Source: Gnetum montanum (Eukaryota > Streptophyta > Gnetopsida > Gnetales > Gnetaceae). From it: a stretch of 64,000 bases of DNA. The stretch covers positions 285,331-349,330 of the forward strand of contig MNCI01017692.1 in the NCBI GenBank assembly GCA_015680685.1. Direction: 5' to 3'. Below, in pieces: positions 24,776 to 34,929 of this stretch. Position 1 is the first letter of the stretch. Every line of letters begins with the position of its first letter. The notes under the pieces are model-generated. The model worked only from the letters and a program-made list of their open reading frames with translations. It was not told the DNA's origin and did not search any database. A program made the position numbers and the translations under genes.

Positions 24776-26314
24776 TAGAACAAGAGTAAAGGTCATAGCT
24801 CACTCACCTGGTACATAGTACTGCTATGTTAATATGGTAATAAAAGCATAGAGTGGAGGACCCCATGTGTTCCCATAGCTCTCAAACCACATGAAAGGTA
24901 ATAGACCACAACCAGCCCTGCTAACCCTCATAAAATACAGCCTTTCAAGTCTATATGATTTACCATGCTTATCCTTTAAAAATGTTTGACGCATTTTAGT
25001 AAGAGGTTCTTCTGGAATCATCAAAATCCTTAACATAAATAATTGCCCTGTGTAATGAGTTCTTTGTGCTTAACTCCGCCACTATAGAATGGGGACTGAC
25101 TTCGTTTCTTTAAATCGCGCTTGCTATCATGTAGCTGCGTCCGTTACTAACGTTAGCTACAATGCAAAAGTAAAATTCTGAATCCGTTTAGTATCCCGAG
25201 GATGCCTGATATTCAGCGCTTGCAACTACTACGTTGTCGTCTTTCTCCCAACGGCGGTCAGGGTTCGAAGTTCACGGTTCGGGCAGACGGGCGAACAAGT
25301 AAAATGAAAGTGTTGTTGCCTCGGAGAAACTGAGTTTATGGATTCATGAATTCAAGCCAATTACCTGACATGAATGTAAAAAATTTAATTTAAATAGACT
25401 TTTATAAAATTAAGTGAAATCAAATAACTTTTTGAATATACTAAATGAGCACCCGGAAAATCCGGCAACGACGCACGCCAAAATGGTATCCGATGATTCG
25501 CCAACGGGCCATCTTGGCCCTTGTCTGCTTCGTTGAAAGGCCAATGCTAACAGCGCTGCTTTTCTTGGATTTGAAAACACTGTTCTGTCCTGCTATCTCA
25601 TCATCCTATGCCAGTGCTGCCTGCACTCTACAGAATGGCTGCACATAGCTGCACATCATGCGATGCCTGCCCGTATGCCATTCACGTGCTGCGGGAGAAA
25701 TCGTGGCCTCACTTTACTGTGTTTAGATGGTGCCTTTAAATGACAGAAGATGCTACTAGGCATGGTCCATTGCTCCTGCTCATTCATTTGGCGGGCCGAC
25801 TAGCGAGGCGCAGCGAGGTTGGCGCCATCATTCATTCATGGTTCCTTCTCACTTTGACACGCGACTCAGTGCCAGACCGAGCGCTGAAGAGAAACGTGCA
25901 GGGCATGATGGTATGCACGGTTGCTTTGCAGTTGGCATCAGTGCCCTCTTTACATCACGTCTCGCATCGCCCTCTTTTCATGTGGGTAGACGCCTCCACA
26001 GTGCCCATCTTTGATTGAAAATTTGGTAAAGGCATTTCCTTCGGAAGCAAAATAGCCACAATTGAAGCACTCATCAGCACTGGACTGACTGTTTGAGAGC
26101 CATAGGCCCACCCACAACCCGTTCCTGCAGTGCCGGACATGGTTGAGGGAGGGCCACCGGACCACAGGTCAAGAAGAGTAGAATAAGTATTAGCAGGCAA
26201 TAATAGGCATTGAGCCGAGGCAGAACCAGTGCTCCAAAGCACGTTACCGTTTAGTGGCATATAATTTGAATGGGCAAAGGGAGAACCATTGATAGCAGCG
26301 GAACACAGATTCAG
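24776..26314. other. Intergenic and gene-upstream sequence
   Basis: No coding gene recognised. GC content rises toward the gene from about 25440. Open frames here on both strands (25445-25648, 25740-26018, 25955-26395) overlap each other and show no family motif. The promoter of the BURP gene probably lies in the last few hundred bases. Confidence 0.5.
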
Positions 26315-26416
26315 GTAAATACGATTATATCGTCCATGCGATGAGTAAGGTAACAGAGTAACACCAATTCCCGTAAATACGATTACATCGTCCATGAGAT
26401 GAGGAAGGTAACGGAG
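26315..26416 (+). repeat. Duplicated 44 bp motif in the gene promoter
   Basis: Two 44-base copies, 26315-26358 and 26373-26416, share GTAAATACGATTA(T/C)ATCGTC, then CATG(C/A)GATGAG and AAGGTAAC(A/G)GAG. Each contains the near-palindrome CGATTATATCG or CGATTACATCG. They sit about 260-360 bp upstream of the TATA box, so they may be paired transcription-factor sites. That role is an inference. Confidence 0.85.
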
Positions 26417-26673
26417 AAAATGCAGCGTGACCTAGCGGACGCGCGCTCCTGTGCTTCTTCTGTAATGTCACTGTCCGTCCACGACGCCGATGTGGACATG
26501 CGCGTCGCCGCGCCCCTACATGTGTATCCTCGATGTTTTCATGAAGATCGATCATATTAATACCCAACTGATGCTGCAGCGGGCTGCTGCATTCCAACCT
26601 CTTGAATCTTAATCCGCCTTGTTTATCCACAGGGTCACATCCCCTCGAATCCCATCCCCTGCTGATTCCGCCA

Positions 26674-26681
26674 TATAAATA
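26674..26681 (+). promoter_or_regulatory. TATA box of the BURP gene
   Basis: TATAAATA lies 283 bp upstream of the chosen ATG. It is followed at the usual distance by a pyrimidine-rich stretch near 26705-26740 that would suit the transcription start. No ATG occurs between here and the chosen start. Confidence 0.75.
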
Positions 26682-26841
26682 GAACAATGTCCAGCTCCTC
26701 ACTGAACACGCAGGCAACTACGCGTTCCCCTCTTTTTCAGAAAGAGCTCTCTGTTCGCCGTTTCATCCACCGTCCTCTTAGTGCAGCTGGGCGTCTGCGG
26801 CGTCACTGCCCAGTGCCAACCCCTGTCCCGGAGCGATAACT

Positions 26842-26935
26842 GTAGGTTGCATTACTTCCTTGCTTGTTTTTTCTGCTAGGTTCCAATTCATCTTCATAAC
26901 TGAAACCATATCTGCCCTTTGCCGTGTCTCTGCAG
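26842..26935 (+). other. Possible 5' UTR intron of the BURP gene
   Basis: A GTAGGT donor-like site at 26842 and a pyrimidine-rich acceptor, GTCTCTGCAG, ending at 26935 would remove 94 bases just before the start codon. A competing acceptor (TTCTGCTAG) ends at 26879. Leader introns are common in plant genes, but only transcript data would settle this one. Confidence 0.4.
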
Positions 26936-26956
26936 GACCCGCTCCAGTTGAACGCC

Positions 26957-28968
26957 ATGGCGAGAGTCCGTTTCAGATCCGGCAGATCCGAGGCGCAGCG
27001 GCCTCTTCTCTACCTCGCCTCAATCTTGATCTGCATTACGGTACTAATCCTTCCTGTGCTCCTCTCGATTCGATAATCCCAGCATCATGCACTGTCGTTA
27101 GAAACACAAAACTTTGGGGTTTTTGTGGCAAGCAGATGTTGATTCCGGCGGAGGGGCTGCATCCGCTGTCAGCCAAGGCGTCGTTGCTCAGATTCTGGCG
27201 GCGAGAGCTGCCCAACGTCACGCTGCCTGCGTTTCTGCTCAACAAAGCGTCGCCGCTCAATGCCACGTCAATGGCGGTGTTCTCGAGTCTGCTGGAACAC
27301 AACAGTCTCGCGCCGCGCATAACGTCTTTCTGCGCCGCCGCGGATCTTCTTTGCGCGCGCCGCGCCTACGCCTACTCCACCGCCGTCTCGGGCTCCGCTA
27401 GCCTCAACCGCAACTTTGCAGACTACCACGGCAGCAACTTCAAGAGGTACAAAGTTAACGGCAGCTTGCAGAACGACACCTTCAAAAGCTATTCCAACGA
27501 CGACAACGTCAACGGCGACTCATTCGGCAACTATGGCGCCGGCGGCAACGTGGCCAGCCAGCAGTTCTCGCACTACGCCGACAGCATCAACGTGGGCGAC
27601 GAGTCTTTCAAGAAATACGGTGAGGACTCCAACAGCGGCACCCGCTCCTTCACGACCTACGGCGAGCAGGCCAACGAGCCGACAAACCAGTTCAAGACGT
27701 ACGCCACCAACTCCAACGCCGACAAGCAGTCCTTCACCTCCTACGGCGACAATGCCAACGTGGTGGACAACGATTTCCGCAGATACTCCAAGGACGCCAA
27801 CGGCATCCAAACCGACTTCACCAACTACGCCAAGTCCGCCAACGTGATCAACAACACCTTCAACAATTACGACATTGGCGGCAACGGCCCTCAGGAAGGC
27901 TTCACAAACTATGCCTCCGACTCCAACGTTCCCCTCAACCGATTTCAGCGCTACGCCTCCGATGGAAACGGCGCCACCGAGACCTTCACTAACTACGGCG
28001 ACGGCGCCAACGTCGGAACGGACTCCTTTAAGACCTACGGCAAGGGTGGCAACGCTCCCACCATCGTCTTCACCAACTATGGCAATGGCTCCTTCCCCTC
28101 TGCCGACACCTTCACCAACTACGCACAGGACTCCAACGGCCCCAACATAAGCTTCAAGTCCTACGCCCTCCCCAGCACCGTCTTCAAGCAGTACTTCAAA
28201 AAGGACGACACCTCCTTCTCACAATACGCTCGCAACTCCTCCTCCTCCTCCTCCTCCTCCGTCCATGCCACCGGCGGCGTTGAGCCGGGCAAGTTCTTTC
28301 GCGAGAGCAGGCTAAAGAGCGGCACTGAGATGCCGCTGCCAGATCTGAAAGACTACATGGTGCCTCGTTCGTTCCTTCCGCGATCGTTGGCCGACAAGTT
28401 CCCCGTGACGTCGGCGTCGCTGCCGGGGCTGCTGAAGCTCTTCCAAATCCCTCAAAACTCATCCATGGAGAGGATGATGCGAGACACCGTGTACGACTGC
28501 GAGAGAGCGCCGGCCAAAGGGGAGACCAAGCGGTGCGTGACATCGGTGGAAGGCATGGCGGAGTTCGCCAAGCAAGTTCTGGGTGCTCGCCTGCAGCTCA
28601 TGACCACCGCCTCCACGCGTGGTTCCCGTCGCAACGTCATCATGGGCGCCGTTTCCGGGGCCGCCGGAGGCGCCGTAACGCGGTCCGTATCGTGCCACCA
28701 GAGCATGTTTCCTTTTTTGATGTATTACTGCCACTCGGTGCCGCAGGTGCGTGTGTACGAGGCCGATATGCTCAGCAGCAGCCAAGGCCAAGACCAGAAC
28801 AACAACAACATCATCAATCACGGCGTCGGCATCTGCCACATCGACACGGCTGTTTGGAGTCCCAAGCACGCAGCTTTTCGCGCACTGGGCGGCAAGCCCG
28901 GCGGTATCGAAGTGTGCCACTGGATCTTCGAAGACGACCTTATCTGGGTCCCCACCTCGTCCTCCTAG
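26957..28968 (+). CDS. Polygalacturonase-1 beta-subunit-like BURP-domain protein (638 aa, one intron)
   Basis: A secreted cell-wall protein of the PG1-beta/BURP family; family members bind polygalacturonase and affect pectin metabolism and cell size. The first ATG of the leader (26957, context AACGCCATGGCG) gives a 28-residue signal-like exon with a hydrophobic stretch (PLLYLASILICIT). Intron 27041-27135 (GT...AG) joins it in phase 0 to exon 2, stop at 28966-28968. An acidic-free N-terminal block with FLLNKASPLNA follows. Residues about 125-392 hold 21 FxxY repeats spaced roughly 14 residues (FTNY, FKTY and others), then a Ser run. The BURP domain is at about 415-638, starting FFRE, with CHx10CH (residues 548-561), x33, CH, x25, CH. 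Length is close to the usual 620-640. It is GC-rich against its surroundings and intact. The donor is ambiguous (GTACTA, or GTGCTC 15 bases later), and the acceptor is of NAGNAG type. Confidence 0.95.
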
Positions 28969-29140
28969 ATTATCATCGTCCTCATTACTGCTGCTGTTCC
29001 ATTTGGCGGTTTGCCAAGCTCTGCCTCTTAAATTTCCCCAGCTGAACTCGGCTCGGCAGCAGGTTGAGCCTGCTCTGGCCGCTGTATAACAGGCCAGGCG
29101 ATGGAATCGTGCTGGCCAACTGCTGCTTGTACCCACAATG

Positions 29141-29146
29141 AATAAA
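29141..29146 (+). terminator. Poly(A) signal of the BURP gene
   Basis: AATAAA lies 173 bases after the stop codon within AATGAATAAATATATGTAT, a typical plant near-upstream element with UA-rich surroundings. Confidence 0.7.
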
Positions 29147-29408
29147 TATATGTATCTGCCATTTCGTCTTTTGTCACATCCCTTGGTTGCTTCGCCGGTT
29201 GCGTGTCGCGGCGGGCGTCGGTGTTAAAAAAGAATTAACATGCGAGTAGGATTTCCGAGCTAACTGCAAAAAGCTTGTTAAGCTACATGAGAATTCAGCA
29301 ATATCAAAGTTAAAACCCCAAGCCTGGAACCAACTTGCCCTTCTATTAAGAAAACATCTAATCCGTTTTTAAATAATACCACGGACTTGTACACAAGTAT
29401 TCGAAAAC
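29147..29408. other. Gene-downstream spacer
   Basis: Nothing recognised. It separates the gene island from the cluster of short duplications. Confidence 0.5.
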
Positions 29409-29937
29409 CATAAACCCATCTATTTAGGTCATAAACCCATCTATTTAGGTCGGTCGGTTATGTGGTTGATGCATGGTAGATGAGATTTAGGTTGGTCGGT
29501 TATGTGGGTTATGTGGTTGATGCATGGCAGATGAGAGTGATAATAGATATGGAATTTGTAAAATTAAGAAAATCTAACATTTAACCTTGTATCTATTATT
29601 GCAATTGTGTATCACTCTTTTGCAATTGTGTATCACTCTTTTACTCTTTTACTCTTTTACTTAGGTTAGTTGACACATAAAATATTTTTTGTATTATTTA
29701 AACTTTTACTCTTTTACTTAGGTTAGTTGACACATAAAATATTTTTTGTATTATTTAAACATGTACAGGGATAGTCATGAAATGTATATGGATTGGGTTA
29801 TGATTTTCCCACCATCATACTCTATGAGTCATTTTCTCTATGAACTAATATGGATTGGGTTATGATTTTCCACCATCATACTCTATGAGTCATTTTCTCT
29901 ATGTACCACTTCCTCATTTTCTCTATGTACCACTTCC
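29409..29937. repeat. Cluster of at least five independent short tandem duplications
   Basis: Doublets follow one another. A 21 bp unit is at 29409-29450. A GGTCGGTTATGTGG...GATGAGA unit is at about 29445-29537, with an inner GTTATGTGG doublet. A 21 bp TGCAATTGTGTATCACTCTTT unit is at 29600-29641. A 57 bp unit is at about 29647-29760. A 62 bp unit is at about 29786-29902. A 24 bp unit is at 29890-29937. Each is present in two copies. Confidence 0.88.
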
Positions 29938-29939
29938 CC

Positions 29940-30398
29940 AGTACCACCAGGGGCATAACAACAATTTGAAGGCAACCCCATATGAAGTGTTATATGCTAG
30001 ATCTCCTTATAGACCTTTATGTTGGGATACTATAAAAGACAAACATAAGACCATCATAGAAAGGACTAAATAGCATATCAAACTCATTAAAGACATATTA
30101 AAGATGACATAGGTTAGATTCAAAAAGTATGGTAATAATAGAAAAAGATCTTTAGAATTCAATATTGGATATCAAGTATTCTTTAAAATTTGAACTTTGA
30201 AAGGTAATATGAAATTTGATAAGAAAAGGATGTTAGCACTGCACTGTATTAGTCTATTTTCAGTTTGAAGAAGATTTGTGAGTTTTATATTGAATTAGCC
30301 TTCCACCTCATCTATAGTCTATTTATGATTTTTTTTTTCATATTTCTATGTTGAGAAAGTATAAGAAACCAATTAGAAGAATGAAAAGGAATTATACA
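29940..30398 (+). pseudogene. pol: F: chromovirus integrase C-terminal remnant, left part
   Basis: A Ty3/gypsy integrase C-terminal fragment: TPYEVLYARSPYRPLCWDT near 29974, VRFKKYGNNRKRSLEF near 30115, GYQVFF and TLKGNM, then HISMLRKYKKPI near 30340, which matches the VFHVSMLRKY end of chromovirus integrases. Several stops and frame changes are present. It is cut at 30398 by RT-G. The continuation beyond 55729 carries a polypurine tract and a probable LTR, so F is the outermost layer of the nest. Confidence 0.82.
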
Positions 30399-31193
30399 TG
30401 ATGAGCGACAAGGTACCCCTACACTCAACCATACAAATATGAGCGAGTATGCATGATTTGGTCGAACTCCGCAAATGGACTAGTTTGGCACTTAGACAGT
30501 TATACATTGATTGCAGTTCGTTGTCTTCCCACCTGAACTAGTGGTAGCTTTGTCATGTATGGTTTAGTCTAGAGTGAGGCATATGTTGCTATCCTAATTC
30601 TACGTTACTCTTGATAACAGAAAAGATAAATTGATTAAACTAATAATGGAAGCAAAACCTAAATTAGCCTATGGCGATGGTATCCATCCTTAACCATCAA
30701 TACACATCTTGGACTTCGTGGGATTACTATTAGGTGTGCCAAGTATTCACACTTAAATGCTCATGATTAAGGTGTACACATTCCATTTAATGACAGGAAA
30801 AGTAAATAACAATAAATCGAATTGTTAATTATAGAAGGCATTAAATAATTAAAATAAAAAAATTAATCTAAGTGAATGTTGCAATGATGAAAGTAATCTT
30901 GATCTTTATTGCCGATCATGCACGTGTCCAAGTATGTCACACTTGAACAAGGTGTCGTACAATTGCAAACATCAAACCGCGAACATGCACTAGGAATAAC
31001 TAACTTGGAAGAAAGAAACGGAAAACTAAACTACCAAAAGAAAAAAACTTCCAACTTTCCTCCTTCTCAACTATGCACCTAAGTGCTATATTTATAGGCT
31101 AACATAGGAATCACAATATCGCGTATACAATATCGTATCCAAGCCGCAATATCGCGTACCTAATATCGGGGCTTGGCAAATCGCGATTCATCA
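30399..31193 (-). repeat. RT-G 3' LTR
   Basis: A 795 bp LTR matching 54932-55728 along its length. Reverse TATA text (TATTTATAGGC) is near 31091, with GATATTG/AATATCG palindromic motifs at its U3 end (31115-31190). Confidence 0.93.
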
Positions 31194-31212
31194 TACCTCC
31201 ATGACTAAATAA
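31194..31212 (-). promoter_or_regulatory. RT-G 3' polypurine tract
   Basis: The minus strand reads TTTAGTCATGGAGGTA immediately before the LTR TGATGA. It has the family polypurine-tract sequence with one change. Confidence 0.82.
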
Positions 31213-34012
31213 AAACTCATCCTTGAGTTAATACAATAAGAAACAAGCCCCTTACAAAACATTATGAAGGTATGGGATTATTGATTACTACTGACTAGTC
31301 ATGTCGCAGTATGGGAAACACAAAATTTGGATACAAAACACAAAATACAAAATGTTGGAACTCATGTGGTTCTCGGAGGTGGTGGCTCCTCCATTGGTTC
31401 TTTCCCTTTGTCTGGTACTGCAGGCTTCTGAGATTGCTGACATGTGAGAAGTGCCTACAGTTTCTCTTCTTCTGTTTGAGGATCATGCACAGTCCATGCT
31501 GATGTCCCAATGTTTAATGGAGTTGGCACCTCCCATGGACACGACAGCTGTGGAAACATTTGGTTTGCTTTGACATATCATGCAACAAATTGTCGTTGTT
31601 CCTCCTCATAGGCTTTAGCTTTAACTTGTAATTCATGGTAATTTGTCAATCATCAAGCCAAGTTTGCTACTACATCTCTTTGGTTGTGGTAGCTTGCTTT
31701 GACCACTTCTAATTCAGAGTTTGCAACTTCTAATTTTTGCAATGTTTTCTTATGTTCGGCAAACTCTGTCTCATACTTAGCATAGGTGACGGCTACCTAT
31801 TTCTCAAGGTCATTTCTTGGGTGCCTTGCTGTTAACATGGCTAAGTTCGCATATTGTAGATTTGCCAATTCCATGTACTCTGTTAAGTCCTGAATCTATA
31901 GATCCTGGCTTTTCAGTTTCGCTTGGTGCACGAAGGCATATGTATCCAATATGGCTCGCCAATTAGTGTGTTGAGCACTGAAAGAGTTAATGTGGGCCTT
32001 AGCCATACGGATCTCCTTTTCGATGATTTCTTTGTACAATCTCACCTGATCATGAAAGTGCTCTTTTAACTTATGTTTTTTGGCCTCATTTTGCCATACA
32101 CTAATCTCTATTGCTGTCTTTTAATGGATGGCGCAGACCTCCTCCATAGAGAGGGTTCTATTTTCCATGGCTAAGTAATTCATATCTTGGTTGACCTGTA
32201 CTAATTATTTTCGCATTTGTTGGAAACTTTCTTTGAGAACATTCTTCTGTTTCTCAATTGTCGTCAATTAAAGATCTTCAGCAGCAAGTTGTTTATTCTC
32301 ATCCTGTAAGGCCTTGAGAGCTTTAGCAAGTAAGCACGTTTGAGCTTGTGCCTTGGAAGCATCCCAATCAACCTATTCTTTCTCCCTTACCACCTTTTTA
32401 TTTTGTTTCAACAATTTATTTAGTTGCTTAGTTCTGAAAACATCCAATTGGTTAGCTACAATGAATTGGGAAGGATCCCTACATTCAGTTTGTAGGGTGA
32501 CCAGCTTTTCTTGCAGTTTTTGCAGCTTTGCTTCTATGTGCTTAGCCCTAACTTCAGCCATGACCAATTTTCCTTTGGTTGAAATGAGATCTGATTGTAC
32601 TACTATGACATCTTAAGGGATGTCAAATAAGGAGGTCATGACTTGTTTCGTTTGCAGCAAGCAATTCAAAACATCCTCATGTTTTGTAGGAGTCATTAAG
32701 GAACCAACTAAAACTTGAGCATCATGTGCTCCCATGAAATCTGCCGATGGCACAACAAGGACATTAAAAGATTCTTTAATGTGGTTTGCGACCACCTCTG
32801 CTACACCTATTGCATCCTGGTGCTACATGACCATAGCTATGGCATCTTCACCAGTTTTTAATCTGACTTGGAAAGATGCAGCATTCCTAGAGATTTGTTG
32901 AGACCACTGGGACTCTCCTACTGAAATTAACAAAATGTGTCCACTCTCGGGATTAGCTAAAACAGTGGGTTGCATGACATCATTAATGACCCTGAATAAA
33001 TTTTTGGCATCATGACTCCCCCAACTGACTATCTTAGCGATTTTTTGGAGGTGACTGATGGATGGTTAATAGTCTTGTTACGGCGATGGCGATTGTTGGA
33101 CTTGCTGGCTTGTGGGTTGTGTGTCGGGCCTTGCTTCCTATTGTTAGCTAGGCCTTGCCATTTGAGGCATAGTTGGCCTAACTGTTTGCTCTTTTTCTTG
33201 CTTTGATTGCTTGCCAACATCTTTCCTTGGTGCCGGTGGTTTAAGTAGTTTAACATACAAAGAATTTTGGGCTTTTCTAAGAATATCATTCATATAGCCC
33301 AAAATTCCAACATGTTTGCATAGCTTCATGATGAGACAAGGGAAAGGTAAGACAAGCTTCCCTGTCTTTCTTTCTTCGAATTGCCTTAGTATTTTTGTCA
33401 AATATAAATGGGGCAGATTTGCATTAAATTTTTCCATCAAAATTGCACTACCCCACGCTACATAAGTGGATAGTCTGTTAAAACCTTTGGTGGGGAAAAT
33501 GTGATAAGTGTCAATCTTGAAGTAAATCCTCTCTTCTAGGGTCAATTATTCATAAACTTTACTTTCTTTTTCGTAAGCCCATTTCAACCATAATTTTCTT
33601 GTGTTTGCATCCAAACGAGTGGACAGATGAGCAACCTTTGGTCCTTTTTTTGGAAGATTCAGGACCTCTGCAATGGCCTTTGCAGAGAAATCAATGGGAA
33701 CACCACCTACATTGGCAATGGTGCCTTATTTCTTGCCATGCTAGAATTGGTATGTCTCACCCAAATACCAGTCACCACTTTTTGAGAAAATGGGCCATAG
33801 TGGCGATGCCTTAAGTTGATTCTTCACTAGTTCAGGAGAAAACTTAGTGAAAGGCCTGAAATTGAGTCCCACAGTCATGGTTGAGAAGGTGGAATACTCC
33901 CGAATGGCTTGGACGCATTCTGTGGACAACGTGAGATAATGCCCTAGTTCTGGGACTCTAATTTCTCCACCTTCTACGTGGCCAGATTGCACTGTCGCAA
34001 GGGTTTCCTGAT
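31213..34012 (-). pseudogene. RT-G ORF3 remnant (main part)
   Basis: An ORF of unknown function lying where Athila-type elements carry an env-like ORF. On the minus strand it runs from about 34007 (cut there by RT-H; the start codon is at 50596) to about 31290. The N-terminal part has VQAIREYSTFSTMTVGLNFR, then YFKIDTYHIFP (near 33520), NANLPHLYLTKILRQF, and LPFPCLIMKLCKHVGI near 33340, a globular-looking part. A polar linker follows, then a long charged heptad-like segment (about 32800-31550) with EYMELANLQYANLAML. A Pro-rich end, EPMEEPPPPR, is near 31400. Stops are scattered. The homologue in RT-J is at 57350-60160. I saw no convincing signal peptide or fusion peptide, so calling it an envelope is unsupported. 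Confidence 0.78.
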
Positions 34013-34125
34013 TGATGAGCGGCAAGGTACCCCTACGCTCAATGATACAAATACAAGCGTTTCATGCACAATCCAGTCGAATTCCAAGGACTAAGTGTCT
34101 ATGCACCTTTTTGGAACAAGGACGG
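34013..34125 (-). repeat. RT-H 3' LTR, left piece
   Basis: Begins TGATGAGCGGCAAGGTACCC and matches the first 110 bases of 49575-50472. It stops at GACGG, which is duplicated on the far side of RT-I. Confidence 0.93.
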
Positions 34126-34788
34126 TGATGAAGCACTATATAGTCGATGCGTCGACTAGGCTACGTATACGGCTGCATCAACGCGACCCCGTCGACGTAG
34201 CCTTCTTGTGTTGACGTGGCCCTGTTTATGCAGCCGCCTATCCTGACCTATAAATAAGAGGGCCTTCCACCTCATTTGGAAATCTTTCTAATAGTTGTAG
34301 CAAAGCTCTCGCATTTTGTTTTCGTAGGAATTAGATTATTTTCCCAAGTGCATGCCCGTAGTGTGATGCTTGTAATTGTACGGAACCTTTATTCGAGTGT
34401 GACGTACTTGGACACGCACATGATCGGCAATAAAGATCGAGATTACTTCATCATTGTAACATTCACTTAGTTTTAATTGTTTAATTATTATTGTTAATTA
34501 TTATTGTTATTTATTGTTTTCTTAGTTAATATTTCTTTATCATCATTTACTATTCCTATTGTTAAATGTGGAATGAGTATGACNTAGTTTAGCATCACAT
34601 CATACGCCTCACTCTGGACTAAACCATACATGACAAAGCAAATACTAGTCTAGGTGGGAAGACAACGAACTACGATCAACGTGTAACTGTCTAGATACAA
34701 CAACTAGCCTATCCATGAAGTTCGACTAGATTGTGCATGAACACTCGTATTCGTATGGTTGAGTGTAGGGGTACCTCACCGCTCATCA
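34126..34788 (+). repeat. RT-I 5' LTR (with internal deletion)
   Basis: Runs TGATGAAGC...CTCATCA with TATAAATA at 34249 and GCAATAAAG near 34428. Compared with 39661-40552 it lacks about 215 bases of U5-side sequence, and a single undetermined base marks the join at 34584. U3 carries GTCGAC and TTGACGTGGC motifs. Confidence 0.9.
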
Positions 34789-34789
34789 T

Positions 34790-34807
34790 TGGTGCCGTTG
34801 CCAAGGA
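34790..34807 (+). promoter_or_regulatory. RT-I primer binding site (tRNA-Asp-like)
   Basis: TGGTGCCGTTGCCAAGGA lies one base after the LTR and is close to the family form TGGCACCGTTGCCGAGGA. Confidence 0.88.
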
Positions 34808-34929
34808 TGGTGCTAGTTATCTAGATTAGTTATATCATACAAGGTTGCTGTAAGGACTTAACAATATATCTTTTAAAACGAAATAATTACTAAAGAGTCA
34901 CATATAAATTCACACACAACTTCACAACC

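Noticed and set aside
25740-26018. Open frames on both strands upstream of the BURP gene
   Set aside because: They overlap on opposite strands in a GC-richer promoter region and show no family resemblance.
26860-26956. In-frame upstream extension of the BURP exon 2 frame (start at a TTG)
   Set aside because: It lacks an ATG, and crossing 26935-27135 in that frame would skip the signal-peptide exon; the ATG at 26957 with an intron matches family structure.
27114-28150. Long Thr/Pro-rich and Ala/Val-rich open frames overlapping the BURP gene in other frames and on the other strand
   Set aside because: They arise from the repeated FxxY codons and high GC of the real gene; the BURP frame explains the sequence fully.
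31311-31502. Plus-strand open frame inside RT-G ORF3
   Set aside because: It is antisense to the minus-strand ORF3 homologous to RT-J and RT-I.
31213-34012. ORF3 as a genuine viral-type envelope gene
   Set aside because: Position fits an Athila-type env-like ORF, but no signal peptide, fusion peptide or convincing membrane anchor was seen.
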